64,000 bases of DNA from NCBI GenBank assembly GCA_003660235.1, contig QGON01000052.1, positions 1 to 64,000 of the forward strand, written 5' to 3'. A program made the position numbers and the translations under genes. A model generated the notes under the pieces. That model was not told the origin of the DNA and ran no database searches. It was given only the letters and a program-made list of their open reading frames with translations. Source of the DNA: a bacterium endosymbiont of Escarpia laminata. Its GTDB lineage: Bacteria > Pseudomonadota > Gammaproteobacteria > Chromatiales > Chromatiaceae. This document shows positions 25,752 through 33,677 of the stretch, in pieces (the stretch's first letter is position 1; each line of letters opens with the position of its first letter).

Positions 25752-28181
25752 ATGAATATGAAAGAAAAGACCGAACTGTCTCTGACAGACCTCCTGAAAA
25801 CAGGTGATGAGGCCGACCGCTGCTACGCCGCCCGCACTCTGGGAATCCTGGGCAGCAGAAGTGCTGTGGAGGCCCTGATCAAACAGCTGACGGATGAGGA
25901 CATAGATGCTTGCGTGGATGCGGCCGAGGCATTGGGAAGGATCGGTGACCCGCAGGCTGTGCCGGCACTGATCAAATCTCTCGAAAACGAAGAGAGCGGC
26001 GAAGTCTGTACCGCCGTGACCACCGCCCTGGGCCAACTCGGCGCAGAGGATGCGATCACCATCCTGAAAAAGATTGCGGTCGATCGACCCGAAAGAATCG
26101 AATGGGAAGACGATTGGGATAGATGGTGGGACATACAACTCGCTGCGGTGGAGGCCTTGGGCAAATTCGGCGCTGAAGATGCCACCGGCACCCTGCTGCA
26201 GATCATGGAGGATGAAACATCCCAGGATATCGACCCGGAAATTTTCGCTGCCCTGGCCAATATCAAAGAGAGCGGCATCACCGCGCTTCTCGAACTGCTG
26301 GTGAACGGCTCCATCATGCAACGCCGCCGTGCCGCCCGGGCATTGGGACATTCAGGTAACCCCGAGGTGACCAAAGCCTTGGGGCAGGCCCTGCGCGACG
26401 AATCACCGGAAGTCCGTGCGGCCGCTGCCACAGCCCTGGCCGATATCGACGCCCAGCGTTATCTGCCCGCTCTGCTCCTGCTGCTGCGCGACCCGGAAGA
26501 TGATGTTCGCTCTGCGGCCATAGAAGCCTGCAACCGTCTGACGAAATCCAGCTCTGCCGATAACGACATTATCGCCGAGATCACTCCACTGCTCAGCGAC
26601 CCCAGCAGTCTGGTACGCGCAATCATCGCCACCACACTGAGCAGTTTGATCCCGCCCAGACACCTGGATGAAGAGAGCCTCACCGCGGTGGCGGCCTCGA
26701 TCATGGATAAAACCTACGACACAGCTGCGACTGCCTGCGACCTTTTGGGTGTCAATGGAGACCCGGCTTCACTGGATACGCTTATCACCACAGTGCGCAA
26801 TAAAAGCCTTTACGGCATGGTTCGCCGGCAGGCCACCCTTGCCATAGGCCGTATCGGCATACTCAACACCGACACCATTGATCTGCTCAAGGAGGCGATC
26901 GCCGACAGGGAACAACCGGTACGCCTTGCCGCCCTCGACGCCTTGACGGCGCTCGAAGCCGTTCCTGCAACTGAGGAAGAGACAACAGAATCGTTGCAAC
27001 GTCCCCTCGACATCGTGCTTGCTGCCATCGCCGGCGAACTGGAACTCTCATCACCGGAAACACCGCAGAAGGTCAGTCAGGCGGTGGAGTTCGATCCCAC
27101 TCCAATAAAAGAGCAGAGTCGCAAAGCCGAAGATACCGCAACCGAGACTCCCGATGCGCAAAATGCGGAGACGGGATCCGAGTTGACAGAAGGCGAATCC
27201 CTGGTGCTGCCGGAAACACCCGGACGCGTTGTGGAGCCGGGCGAGGTCAATGCCGCAGTCTCCACCCTCGATGCTATCGCCCTGAATAACGCGGAGGTTG
27301 CCTTCGGAGTCCACGAGGCGCTGCCGGAACCCGACATCGAGATCGACCAGGAGACCCAGGACTTCATTGAAGTCGTGGAAGAGAACAAGCGCATCGGCGA
27401 ACGGATGACCCGTGGCCGCCGCAAGATCAGCATCGAAGACGATGTCCGCCGCCTTGGTGTGCGCGTACTCATCGGCAATACCGACGATGCCTCGGTGGCA
27501 GGACTGATCCAGGCCCTCAACGCGGATGATGGCGTACTGCGTTATGAAGCCGCACTGGCCATCGCGGAAACCGCACGCCTGCATCCCGGACTGCGGAGCC
27601 TGATGAACGCCTTCGGCTCCCTGACAACCCAGTTGGGTCTTGGCGACGAAGACCAAAGAGTGGCCTGTACCCGTGCAATGGGCCTGCTGCACAACAAGGC
27701 AGCCATGCTGCCGCTACTCGACGTCCTGAATGACCCCCAGACTACCTTGCGTACCGAGGCCATCTCCGCTTTGGTTGAATTGACCATCAACGGTGACGAT
27801 CCTGACAAAGCCGACCACATGGTGATCAAACCCGTCTCCCCCAAAACCATCCTGCGCAAACTCAGCAGCGCTCTGGAGGATGAGGAATTCAATGTGCGGA
27901 TGGCTGCGGCCAAAGGCATCGTTCAGTTACTGAACCTTGAGGGACTTGGCGAGTCCAAAACCGAGATAGTAGAACAGTTGATCGACACAGGTTTTCTCGG
28001 TGCCGGAGCCCAAGCCCGGAATATCGGCAAACTGCTGCGCTCCATCGATATCCAAGGTAGCGCCGAAAGGCTGCTCAGCCAACTGGAAACTGTCGATTCA
28101 AGCGCTGAACGCCGGTTTGTCATCGAGATGCTCGAAGAGCTGTTTATTTCCTCCAACGACCGGTCGCAACAGGCGGCATGA
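25752..28181 (+). CDS. Large HEAT-repeat (PBS-lyase type) protein
   Basis: 809 residues from the ATG at 25752. The first ~430 residues are short alpha-helical HEAT/PBS-lyase repeats, each with an AA..LG..GD..AV..L pattern (AAEALGRIGDPQAVPALIKSL, for example). A negatively charged, low-complexity linker (about 440-560) is followed by a second HEAT block to the C-terminus. No signal peptide or membrane span is visible, so it is cytoplasmic. Such solenoids are scaffolds; PBS-lyase-type repeats are also found in proteins that handle tetrapyrrole chromophores, which is suggestive next to the PCP_red and radical SAM genes. It is the first gene of the rightward sigma-54 operon. Confidence 0.85.
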   Translation: MNMKEKTELSLTDLLKTGDEADRCYAARTLGILGSRSAVEALIKQLTDEDIDACVDAAEALGRIGDPQAVPALIKSLENEESGEVCTAVTTALGQLGAEDAITILKKIAVDRPERIEWEDDWDRWWDIQLAAVEALGKFGAEDATGTLLQIMEDETSQDIDPEIFAALANIKESGITALLELLVNGSIMQRRRAARALGHSGNPEVTKALGQALRDESPEVRAAAATALADIDAQRYLPALLLLLRDPEDDVRSAAIEACNRLTKSSSADNDIIAEITPLLSDPSSLVRAIIATTLSSLIPPRHLDEESLTAVAASIMDKTYDTAATACDLLGVNGDPASLDTLITTVRNKSLYGMVRRQATLAIGRIGILNTDTIDLLKEAIADREQPVRLAALDALTALEAVPATEEETTESLQRPLDIVLAAIAGELELSSPETPQKVSQAVEFDPTPIKEQSRKAEDTATETPDAQNAETGSELTEGESLVLPETPGRVVEPGEVNAAVSTLDAIALNNAEVAFGVHEALPEPDIEIDQETQDFIEVVEENKRIGERMTRGRRKISIEDDVRRLGVRVLIGNTDDASVAGLIQALNADDGVLRYEAALAIAETARLHPGLRSLMNAFGSLTTQLGLGDEDQRVACTRAMGLLHNKAAMLPLLDVLNDPQTTLRTEAISALVELTINGDDPDKADHMVIKPVSPKTILRKLSSALEDEEFNVRMAAAKGIVQLLNLEGLGESKTEIVEQLIDTGFLGAGAQARNIGKLLRSIDIQGSAERLLSQLETVDSSAERRFVIEMLEELFISSNDRSQQAA

Positions 28182-28251
28182 GTTGAGTTGCATTTTTTCC
28201 ATCACACCGAGTAATGTCACATCGCTGTTTAACACTAGGAGAGTCAGCAAA

Positions 28252-28983
28252 ATGAAGAAGTTGATCATCGCCCTCAGTCTGGCCGGCCTCTGCGCCTTGC
28301 CTGTCGCTGGACAGGCCGCTAAATACAAAGAGGTCTCCGTCAGCAACGGCGGCACCATCACCGGCAAGGTGAGTTTTGCTGGCAAGGACAAAGCGCCCAA
28401 AACCTACAAGATTTCCAAAGACAATGATGTCTGCGGCACAGGCACCCGTGAGATCGACTACGTCCGGGTCAACAATGGCTCACTGATGGACACAGTTGTC
28501 TATCTGGACAAGGTCAAAACAGGCAAGGCCTTCGACGCCTCGATTTCCAGCGCAGTCCTGGATCAGAAAGGTTGTGAGTTCAAACCCTTCCTGCAGGTGA
28601 TGAAGAACGAAACCAAGATCGCCGCGATCAACCAGGATCCTATCCTGCATAACATCCACACCTACGAGATCATCGGACGCACCAAGAAGACTGTCTTCAA
28701 CGTAAGCCAGCCCGAGCCCAACACCGTCACCAAAACGGTCAAGCTGAAACGCGGAACCGCCATGAAGGTTGAGTGTGACGCCCATGATTTCATGCACGGC
28801 TTTGTCTTTGTCGCCAAGAACCCCTACTACGCCATGGTAGCGGAGGACGGCACCTTCAGCATCGACAATGTACCCCCGGGCAAATACACCATCAAGGCCT
28901 GGCACGGCACCCTGAAGGATCAGAAATCCAAGGTTGAGGTTGCCGCCGGCGGCACCGCCAACGTGGACTTCACCTTCAAGTAA
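28252..28983 (+). CDS. Secreted cupredoxin-like protein with carboxypeptidase-regulatory-like domain
   Basis: 243 residues with a clear signal peptide (LIIALSLAGLCALPVAGQAA). The first part contains a beta-sandwich start (GGTITGKVSFAGKDKAPK). A type 1 copper-like arrangement follows: an early His (LHNIHTYE), then C-D-A-H-D-F-M, the Cys-x2-His-x2-Met-like cluster of cupredoxins. The last ~50 residues (GTFSIDNVPPGKYTIKAWHG) match the carboxypeptidase regulatory-like (transthyretin-like) fold. It may be a periplasmic electron carrier or copper-binding partner of the neighbouring respiratory complex. An AGGAGAG ribosome site precedes the ATG at 28252. Confidence 0.8.
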   Translation: MKKLIIALSLAGLCALPVAGQAAKYKEVSVSNGGTITGKVSFAGKDKAPKTYKISKDNDVCGTGTREIDYVRVNNGSLMDTVVYLDKVKTGKAFDASISSAVLDQKGCEFKPFLQVMKNETKIAAINQDPILHNIHTYEIIGRTKKTVFNVSQPEPNTVTKTVKLKRGTAMKVECDAHDFMHGFVFVAKNPYYAMVAEDGTFSIDNVPPGKYTIKAWHGTLKDQKSKVEVAAGGTANVDFTFK

Positions 28984-29040
28984 AACCTTGCAGAGACTGT
29001 CGGATAGCCTATTCCGGCAGTCTCCCATGGAGAGCGGACT

Positions 29041-29157
29041 ATGATATTTTCAAAACGGCTGAACCTGGCGCCGCTCGACTATCTCGCTATCGTTGCCGGG
29101 ATCATCAATGCAATCGTGATCGGAGCCATCGTCGTCTACTGGTTTCTTAATAACTGA
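29041..29157 (+). CDS. 38-residue single-span membrane peptide
   Basis: ATG at 29041, TGA at 29155. The product is a short polar start (MIFSKRLNLAPLDY), one hydrophobic helix (IVAGIINAIVIGAIVVYWFL) and NN. A GGAGAGCGG sequence precedes the start. It sits between the cupredoxin-like gene and a heptamer repeat. It could be a third small subunit of the complex; function unknown. Confidence 0.6.
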   Translation: MIFSKRLNLAPLDYLAIVAGIINAIVIGAIVVYWFLNN

Positions 29158-29222
29158 AAGGTGGCAGGTTACAGGCAACGCGCCCTGAATCCTGCGATCT
29201 GTAACCTGTAACCTGTCACCTT
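29158..29222. repeat. Heptamer inverted repeat (AGGTGRC / CCTGTMA units)
   Basis: AAGGTGGCAGGTTACAGG and CCTGTAACCTGTCACCTT are complementary at 17 of 18 positions, with a 29-base loop. Each arm is built of 7-bp units. It ends 8 bases before the USP gene start and could form a strong hairpin near its ribosome site. The same units recur at 33518-33674. Confidence 0.75.
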
Positions 29223-29229
29223 TTTATCT

Positions 29230-30888
29230 ATGCCCGCACAAACTCAAACCAGCTCCAATGCGCCGATAAGGCTGCCTAGCTATGAATCCATCCTGTTGGC
29301 GGTGGACTCTTCCGACCATTCGAACCGCTGCATCACCGAGGCAGTTGATCTGGCCGCCATCTGGAACAGCGCTCTGACGGCTGCCCATGTCTATGCGGCA
29401 AAACTGCACGATGTGCGTTTCCGCCAGATGGAGGGAGGTCTGCCGGAGCAGTTTCGCGAAGAAGAGGAGTTGGAACGCCAACGGGATGTGCATGACGACC
29501 TGATCACACGTGGCCTCTCTATCATCACCGACTCTTATATGGATCAGGTGGAAAAGGTGACGTCACAACAGAACATCGAACTCAAACGCCGCGCCCTGGA
29601 AGGCAAGAACTACCGGGAACTGGCGCGTGAGACCAACAGTGGAAACTACGATCTTCTGGTAATGGGTGCACTGGGCCTGGGTGCCGTCAAGGGCAGCCGG
29701 CTCGGCACCGTTTGCCAACGTCTCGCAAGACGTTGCGACATCGACCTGCTGGTCATCAAGGATCCTCAAAAGTCCATCAAAAAAGGCCCCATCGTGGTGG
29801 CGGTGGACGGCTCCACCCGTTCATACGGAGGCCTGCTCACCGCTCTCGCCCTGAGCAAGGAGTGGGACGTCCCGATGAAGGTGATCTCCGCCTTCGATCC
29901 CTACTACCACTATGTCGCCTTCAATCGTATCGCCAGTGTGCTCTCCGAGGAGGCGGGCAAGGTGTTCCGTTTCCAGGAGCAGGAGAAACTGCACGAGGAG
30001 ATCATCGATTCCGGTCTGGCGAAGATCTACCAGGGCCATCTCGAAGTGGCGCGGAACATCGCCGCAGACCAGGGCATACCGGTGGAGATCAAATTGCTCG
30101 ACGGCAAGCCACACGACGTCATCAACCGTTATCTGAAACTGGAACAACCCTCCCTGCTGGTGATCGGCAAGCTCGGCATCCACGCCGACGACGAACTCGA
30201 TATCGGCGGCAACGCCGAGGCCCTGCACAACGACGTGGATTGCGCGGTACTATTGAGCCAGCGGGAGTACCGCCCACCGGTGGAGCGCATCGCCGAAGTC
30301 ACCACCTCCTGGACCAACGAGGCGGAGGTCCGCATGGAACGGGTCCCCTCCTTTGTGCGCAACATGGCGCGCATGGCGATCCTGCGCTACGCCCAGGAGC
30401 ACGGCCACACGGTCATCACCGAAAGCATCGTTGAAGAGGCCACCGCCCAACTGATGCCGGGACACGCCGAACAGGCGATGTCCGAGATCGTCGAGGCCTA
30501 CGACAATGGTGAGCTTAAACGCAAACCCACAGTCGAAGATGTCATGCGCTGGGACGAACGGGCCAAACAGCTGCTGCTCACAGTGGACGACCTCAGCCTA
30601 CGGGGCAACCTGAGCATGCGGGCGGAGAAGAAGGCACGGGCCGCCGGCCTGCGTATCGTCTCCGCGGAACATATCGAACCGTTTCTTGATATGAAGGAAA
30701 AGGGCCGAGGGCCGGATAAGGGCCAAGGGCCGAGGGCCGAGGGCCGAGGGCCAAGGAAAAGAACGCTCGGCCCTGCATTCTACCTCGGCCCTCCATTGGG
30801 AGGCCGCCGCCCTCGCTCGTCTGATGCGGGTCCCCGAGGGTTTCATGCGGGACGCATCAAAACAGCGCATCGAAGCCTATGCCAGTGA
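29230..30888 (+). CDS. Tandem universal stress protein with PCP_red domains
   Basis: 552 residues. Two USP domains (about 15-175 and 188-340) are visible: the first opens with ESILLAVDSSDHSNR and ends near the nucleotide-binding VMGALGLGAVKGSRLG segment, and the second opens with GPIVVAVDGSTRS. The C-terminal part carries PCP_red domains (the family seen at the end of protochlorophyllide reductase subunit B): TNEAEVRMERVPSFVRNMAR and a second, weaker unit with MRAEKKARAAGLRIVS. The last 60 residues come from the heptamer array and following out-of-frame sequence and look artefactual (GRGPDKGQGPRAEGRGP). The natural protein may have continued into the next ORF. Confidence 0.8.
   Translation: MPAQTQTSSNAPIRLPSYESILLAVDSSDHSNRCITEAVDLAAIWNSALTAAHVYAAKLHDVRFRQMEGGLPEQFREEEELERQRDVHDDLITRGLSIITDSYMDQVEKVTSQQNIELKRRALEGKNYRELARETNSGNYDLLVMGALGLGAVKGSRLGTVCQRLARRCDIDLLVIKDPQKSIKKGPIVVAVDGSTRSYGGLLTALALSKEWDVPMKVISAFDPYYHYVAFNRIASVLSEEAGKVFRFQEQEKLHEEIIDSGLAKIYQGHLEVARNIAADQGIPVEIKLLDGKPHDVINRYLKLEQPSLLVIGKLGIHADDELDIGGNAEALHNDVDCAVLLSQREYRPPVERIAEVTTSWTNEAEVRMERVPSFVRNMARMAILRYAQEHGHTVITESIVEEATAQLMPGHAEQAMSEIVEAYDNGELKRKPTVEDVMRWDERAKQLLLTVDDLSLRGNLSMRAEKKARAAGLRIVSAEHIEPFLDMKEKGRGPDKGQGPRAEGRGPRKRTLGPAFYLGPPLGGRRPRSSDAGPRGFHAGRIKTAHRSLCQ
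30702..30791. repeat. Heptamer array GGGCCGA with inverted copies TCGGCCC
   Basis: Six or seven tandem copies of GGGCCGA/GGGCCAA, interrupted once by GATAA, are followed by two inverted TCGGCCC copies. The array lies inside coding sequence between two PCP_red domains. Its 7-bp period is not a multiple of three, so gain or loss of units changes the reading frame. Confidence 0.8.
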
Positions 30889-31468
30889 CCAGGGACTCAG
30901 TGAGATCTCCCTGCAAACCGCCGAAGCGGGACTGGCCAAGGCCCGGGATGCTATGGCGTCGGCCATGCAGGACGATGCTCAACCCTCCGCCCCGGCGGCA
31001 GAGAAAAAGAGCGCCTGCCCCTTTGCCGAACTGGTACAACCCGCACCTCAGCCAACGCCCTCCCCCCCTGAACACAGGCTGGATTGGGACAGAGATGCTG
31101 AGGCGATGCTTGCCAACGTCCCTGCCGGCTATTGCCGCGATATGACGGTAAAAGCCGCTGAAACCATTGCCGGACAGAGCGGCATGGAACAGATCGATGC
31201 GGATTTTCTGGGCCAGGTCATGCAGACCTTCACCCAGGGTTCGGCAACCGTTGAGGAGACAATGCCCTGGAATGAAGGTGCCCGTGAGCGCATTGCCAAG
31301 GCGCCTGAGATGGTTCAGGGCATGCTGGTGAAAGAGATCGAGGGTTGGACCCGACGGCAGGGGCTCGACCGGGTCGATCACGATGCGGTGGACGCGGTGA
31401 AGGCGGAGTGGGCCGAACGTGGCGTATTCCACCTCGATCCCAGCGACCCCCGCAACGGGAACACCTGA
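30824..31468 (+). CDS. PCP_red domain protein, possibly the split C-terminus of the USP gene
   Basis: 214 residues from the first ATG. The frame is open upstream, and the bases before the ATG still encode the beginning of a PCP_red domain (HWEAAALARL), so the domain has lost its start rather than its homology. Further PCP_red units follow (DRDAEAMLANVPAGYCRDM at about 85-130 and MPWNEGARERIAKAPEMVQG at about 145-195), separated by a Pro/Ala linker with a CPF motif. The C-terminus ends 12 bases before the radical SAM gene. Deleting one heptamer or adding two in the 30702-30791 array would fuse it in frame to the USP protein. Expression as a separate protein is uncertain. Confidence 0.65.
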   Translation: MRVPEGFMRDASKQRIEAYASDQGLSEISLQTAEAGLAKARDAMASAMQDDAQPSAPAAEKKSACPFAELVQPAPQPTPSPPEHRLDWDRDAEAMLANVPAGYCRDMTVKAAETIAGQSGMEQIDADFLGQVMQTFTQGSATVEETMPWNEGARERIAKAPEMVQGMLVKEIEGWTRRQGLDRVDHDAVDAVKAEWAERGVFHLDPSDPRNGNT

Positions 31469-31480
31469 CCGGCCTACCCT

Positions 31481-33529
31481 ATGTCTGATCGCGACCTCTT
31501 CCTTATCGCAGTCAATCTCACCCGCCGCTGTAATCTGGCCTGCGACCACTGCTACATGGACGCCGACACCCGGGAGAGCGGCGGTCAAAACGAACTCACC
31601 ACCCACGAGATCAAGGGACTGCTGGATGAGATCGCCAGCCGCAGCAACGAGACCATGGTGGTACTCACCGGCGGCGAACCCCTGCTGCGTCGTGACTTGG
31701 TGGAACTGGTCAACCACGGCAGTTCACTGGGACTCTCCATCGTGGTCGGCACCAACGGGGTTTTGCTCAATGAGTCCAAGGTGCAGCAGCTGAAGGCCGC
31801 TGGCGCCATGGGTTTGGGCATCAGTCTCGACTCCCTGGATCCCACTCAGCACGACGGCTTTCGCGGCTGCCCCGGCAGTTGGGAGAAGACCCTCGCAGGC
31901 ATGGAGACCTGCCGCAAGCTCGATCTGCCTTTCCAGGTCCACTTCTCGGTCACCGAACAGAATGCCCACGAGGTCCAGGGCATGATCGACTTCAGCCGGG
32001 CCACCGGCGCCCATGTGCTGAACATCTTCTTCCTGGTCTGCACCGGTCGTGGCGAGTCGATGAGCGACATCACCCCGCAACGTTACGAAGCCGTGTTGAA
32101 CCAGCTGGTAGAGGCCCAGGCTGCCACCAGTGACCTGATCATCCGTGCGCGCTGCGCCCCCCACTACAAGCGCATCGCCTACCAGCTCGACCCGGAATCC
32201 CCTTTGACCCGAGCCCAGGGATACGAAGGCGGCGGCTGCCTCGCGGGCATCCACTACTGCCGCATCACCCCGGAGGGCGGTGTCACCGCCTGCCCCTACA
32301 TCCCCGATGAAGAGGGAACTATCCGAGAGACGCCTTTCTGGCAGATCTGGGATAACTCCCCCACCTTCGCCCAGCTGACTCATCCGGAGCTGGGCGGCAA
32401 GTGCGGCAAGTGCGAATACCAACAGCTCTGCACCGGCTGCCGTGCACGACCCAAGGCCCTCGGCGGCAGCCTGATGGACGCCGACCCCTGGTGCTCCTAC
32501 CAGCCGGAGGGCAAGCCGATAATCCAGCCACTGGTCCCCGCAATAACCGATGATGTGACCTGGTCGTCCGAGGCGGAAAAACGGCTCTCCCGCGTTCCCG
32601 GTTTTCTGCGCAAGATGGTACGCAAACGGGCCGAAGACCATGTGCGTAAACTGGGAGAAACTGTGGTCACCCCGGAGCATATGGCGACTTTGGCGAAAAA
32701 TCGCTTCAAAAACGGCATGCCCTCCCGTCCACCAGGTAACGTCAGTTCCATCGCCGAGGCGGGAGCGCAACCCATCAGTGATGCACCTCCCCTGCCCTGG
32801 ACAGCTGAGGCACAAACCCATCTCGATACCATGCCCCCTTTCCTGCAGGAAGGCGTCCGCCAGGTAGCGGAAGACGTCGCGCGCAACGAGGGCCGGCTGG
32901 AAGTCAACATGAAGCTCCTGCAACGTCTGGAGGATGAAGACGAGCCCAGGCGCGCCTTTCCCTGGGATGAAGAGGCAGAACATCTGCTGAAAATAGCCCT
33001 GTCCGACCGGGGACCCCAGGTCAGCCTCTTCGTCCAGCCCTCGATGGAGGCCGCAGTGGAAAGGGAGGTGAAACGCCGCCGTGCCCAGCGGGTGGCCGTC
33101 GAGGATGTCGTCAAGGTACTGGATACCCTGATGGCCGGCGTTGAATGGAATCCTGAAGCCCTTGCAAGAGTAAAAACCGCCCCCGAATTCGTCCGTGCCG
33201 GCATCAAGAAGGCAGCTGAATTCGCCGCCCGCCGGGAAGGCCTTGAGGTGATTACCAGCAACGACCTGACCCGCTTCCGCAACCGCGCCATGATGCGGGC
33301 AGTCAGACGCATGAAGGGATTCGATATGAAGGCCCTCGACTTCGACGCCTTCGAGATAGCCAGAGAGCGCATGCCCCGTCTCAAGGATAACGAACAGGCC
33401 GCCAGACGTTTCGCTGAAATTCGCGAATACGTCGAAAGCCACCAGAACCCGGACGGCAGCGGACTCGGCACGTTGGGGCGGGATCTGATCGAAAAGATGC
33501 GGCGGGAATTGAAAGAGGGTGACAGGTGA
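31481..33529 (+). CDS. Radical SAM/SPASM protein with repeated PCP_red domains
   Basis: 682 residues. The radical SAM cluster motif is C-x3-C-x2-C in RRCNLACDHCY (about residues 17-25). The GGEP motif is VLTGGEPLLR. A SPASM-type region follows (CRITPEGGVTACPYIPD, then CGKCEYQQLCTGCRARP, then DPWCSY), giving auxiliary Fe-S cysteines as in the haem-pathway enzymes NirJ and AhbD. From about residue 345 to the end come four to five PCP_red units, including WSSEAEKRLSRVPGFLRKMV, LPWTAEAQTHLDTMP and WNPEALARVKTAPEFVRAGI. PCP_red domains are associated with (bacterio)chlorophyll-type porphyrin handling. The combination suggests chemistry on a tetrapyrrole. The last codons and stop lie in a heptamer repeat. 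Confidence 0.85.
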   Translation: MSDRDLFLIAVNLTRRCNLACDHCYMDADTRESGGQNELTTHEIKGLLDEIASRSNETMVVLTGGEPLLRRDLVELVNHGSSLGLSIVVGTNGVLLNESKVQQLKAAGAMGLGISLDSLDPTQHDGFRGCPGSWEKTLAGMETCRKLDLPFQVHFSVTEQNAHEVQGMIDFSRATGAHVLNIFFLVCTGRGESMSDITPQRYEAVLNQLVEAQAATSDLIIRARCAPHYKRIAYQLDPESPLTRAQGYEGGGCLAGIHYCRITPEGGVTACPYIPDEEGTIRETPFWQIWDNSPTFAQLTHPELGGKCGKCEYQQLCTGCRARPKALGGSLMDADPWCSYQPEGKPIIQPLVPAITDDVTWSSEAEKRLSRVPGFLRKMVRKRAEDHVRKLGETVVTPEHMATLAKNRFKNGMPSRPPGNVSSIAEAGAQPISDAPPLPWTAEAQTHLDTMPPFLQEGVRQVAEDVARNEGRLEVNMKLLQRLEDEDEPRRAFPWDEEAEHLLKIALSDRGPQVSLFVQPSMEAAVEREVKRRRAQRVAVEDVVKVLDTLMAGVEWNPEALARVKTAPEFVRAGIKKAAEFAARREGLEVITSNDLTRFRNRAMMRAVRRMKGFDMKALDFDAFEIARERMPRLKDNEQAARRFAEIREYVESHQNPDGSGLGTLGRDLIEKMRRELKEGDR

Positions 33530-33674
33530 CAGGTATCAGAGAACAAAACCGGCTCTTCAACTTAATGCTTGAGCATCAAATCTGCCAGCAGTTTCTGCAT
33601 GGTTACGCTCTTTTCCTATTGCCCGTTCAGCGCCACGACCAACCTGTCACCTGTCACCTGTCACCTGTAACCTG
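33518..33674. repeat. Second heptamer inverted repeat, overlapping the radical SAM stop
   Basis: GGTGACAGGTGACAGGT (33518-33534) faces ACCTGTCACCTGTCACC and further CCTGTMA units (33642-33674), with about 107 bases between. The left arm encodes the last residues and the TGA of the radical SAM gene; the right arm ends 3 bases before the hemY-like ATG. Confidence 0.75.
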
Positions 33675-33677
33675 AAT

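Noticed and set aside
31481..33529. NirJ (haem d1 synthesis)
   Set aside because: Radical SAM and SPASM motifs are similar, but no other nir genes are in view and the PCP_red tail is foreign to NirJ.
29158..33674. CRISPR-like repeats
   Set aside because: Units are 7 bp, tandem or inverted with no unique spacers of regular length, and no cas genes are present.
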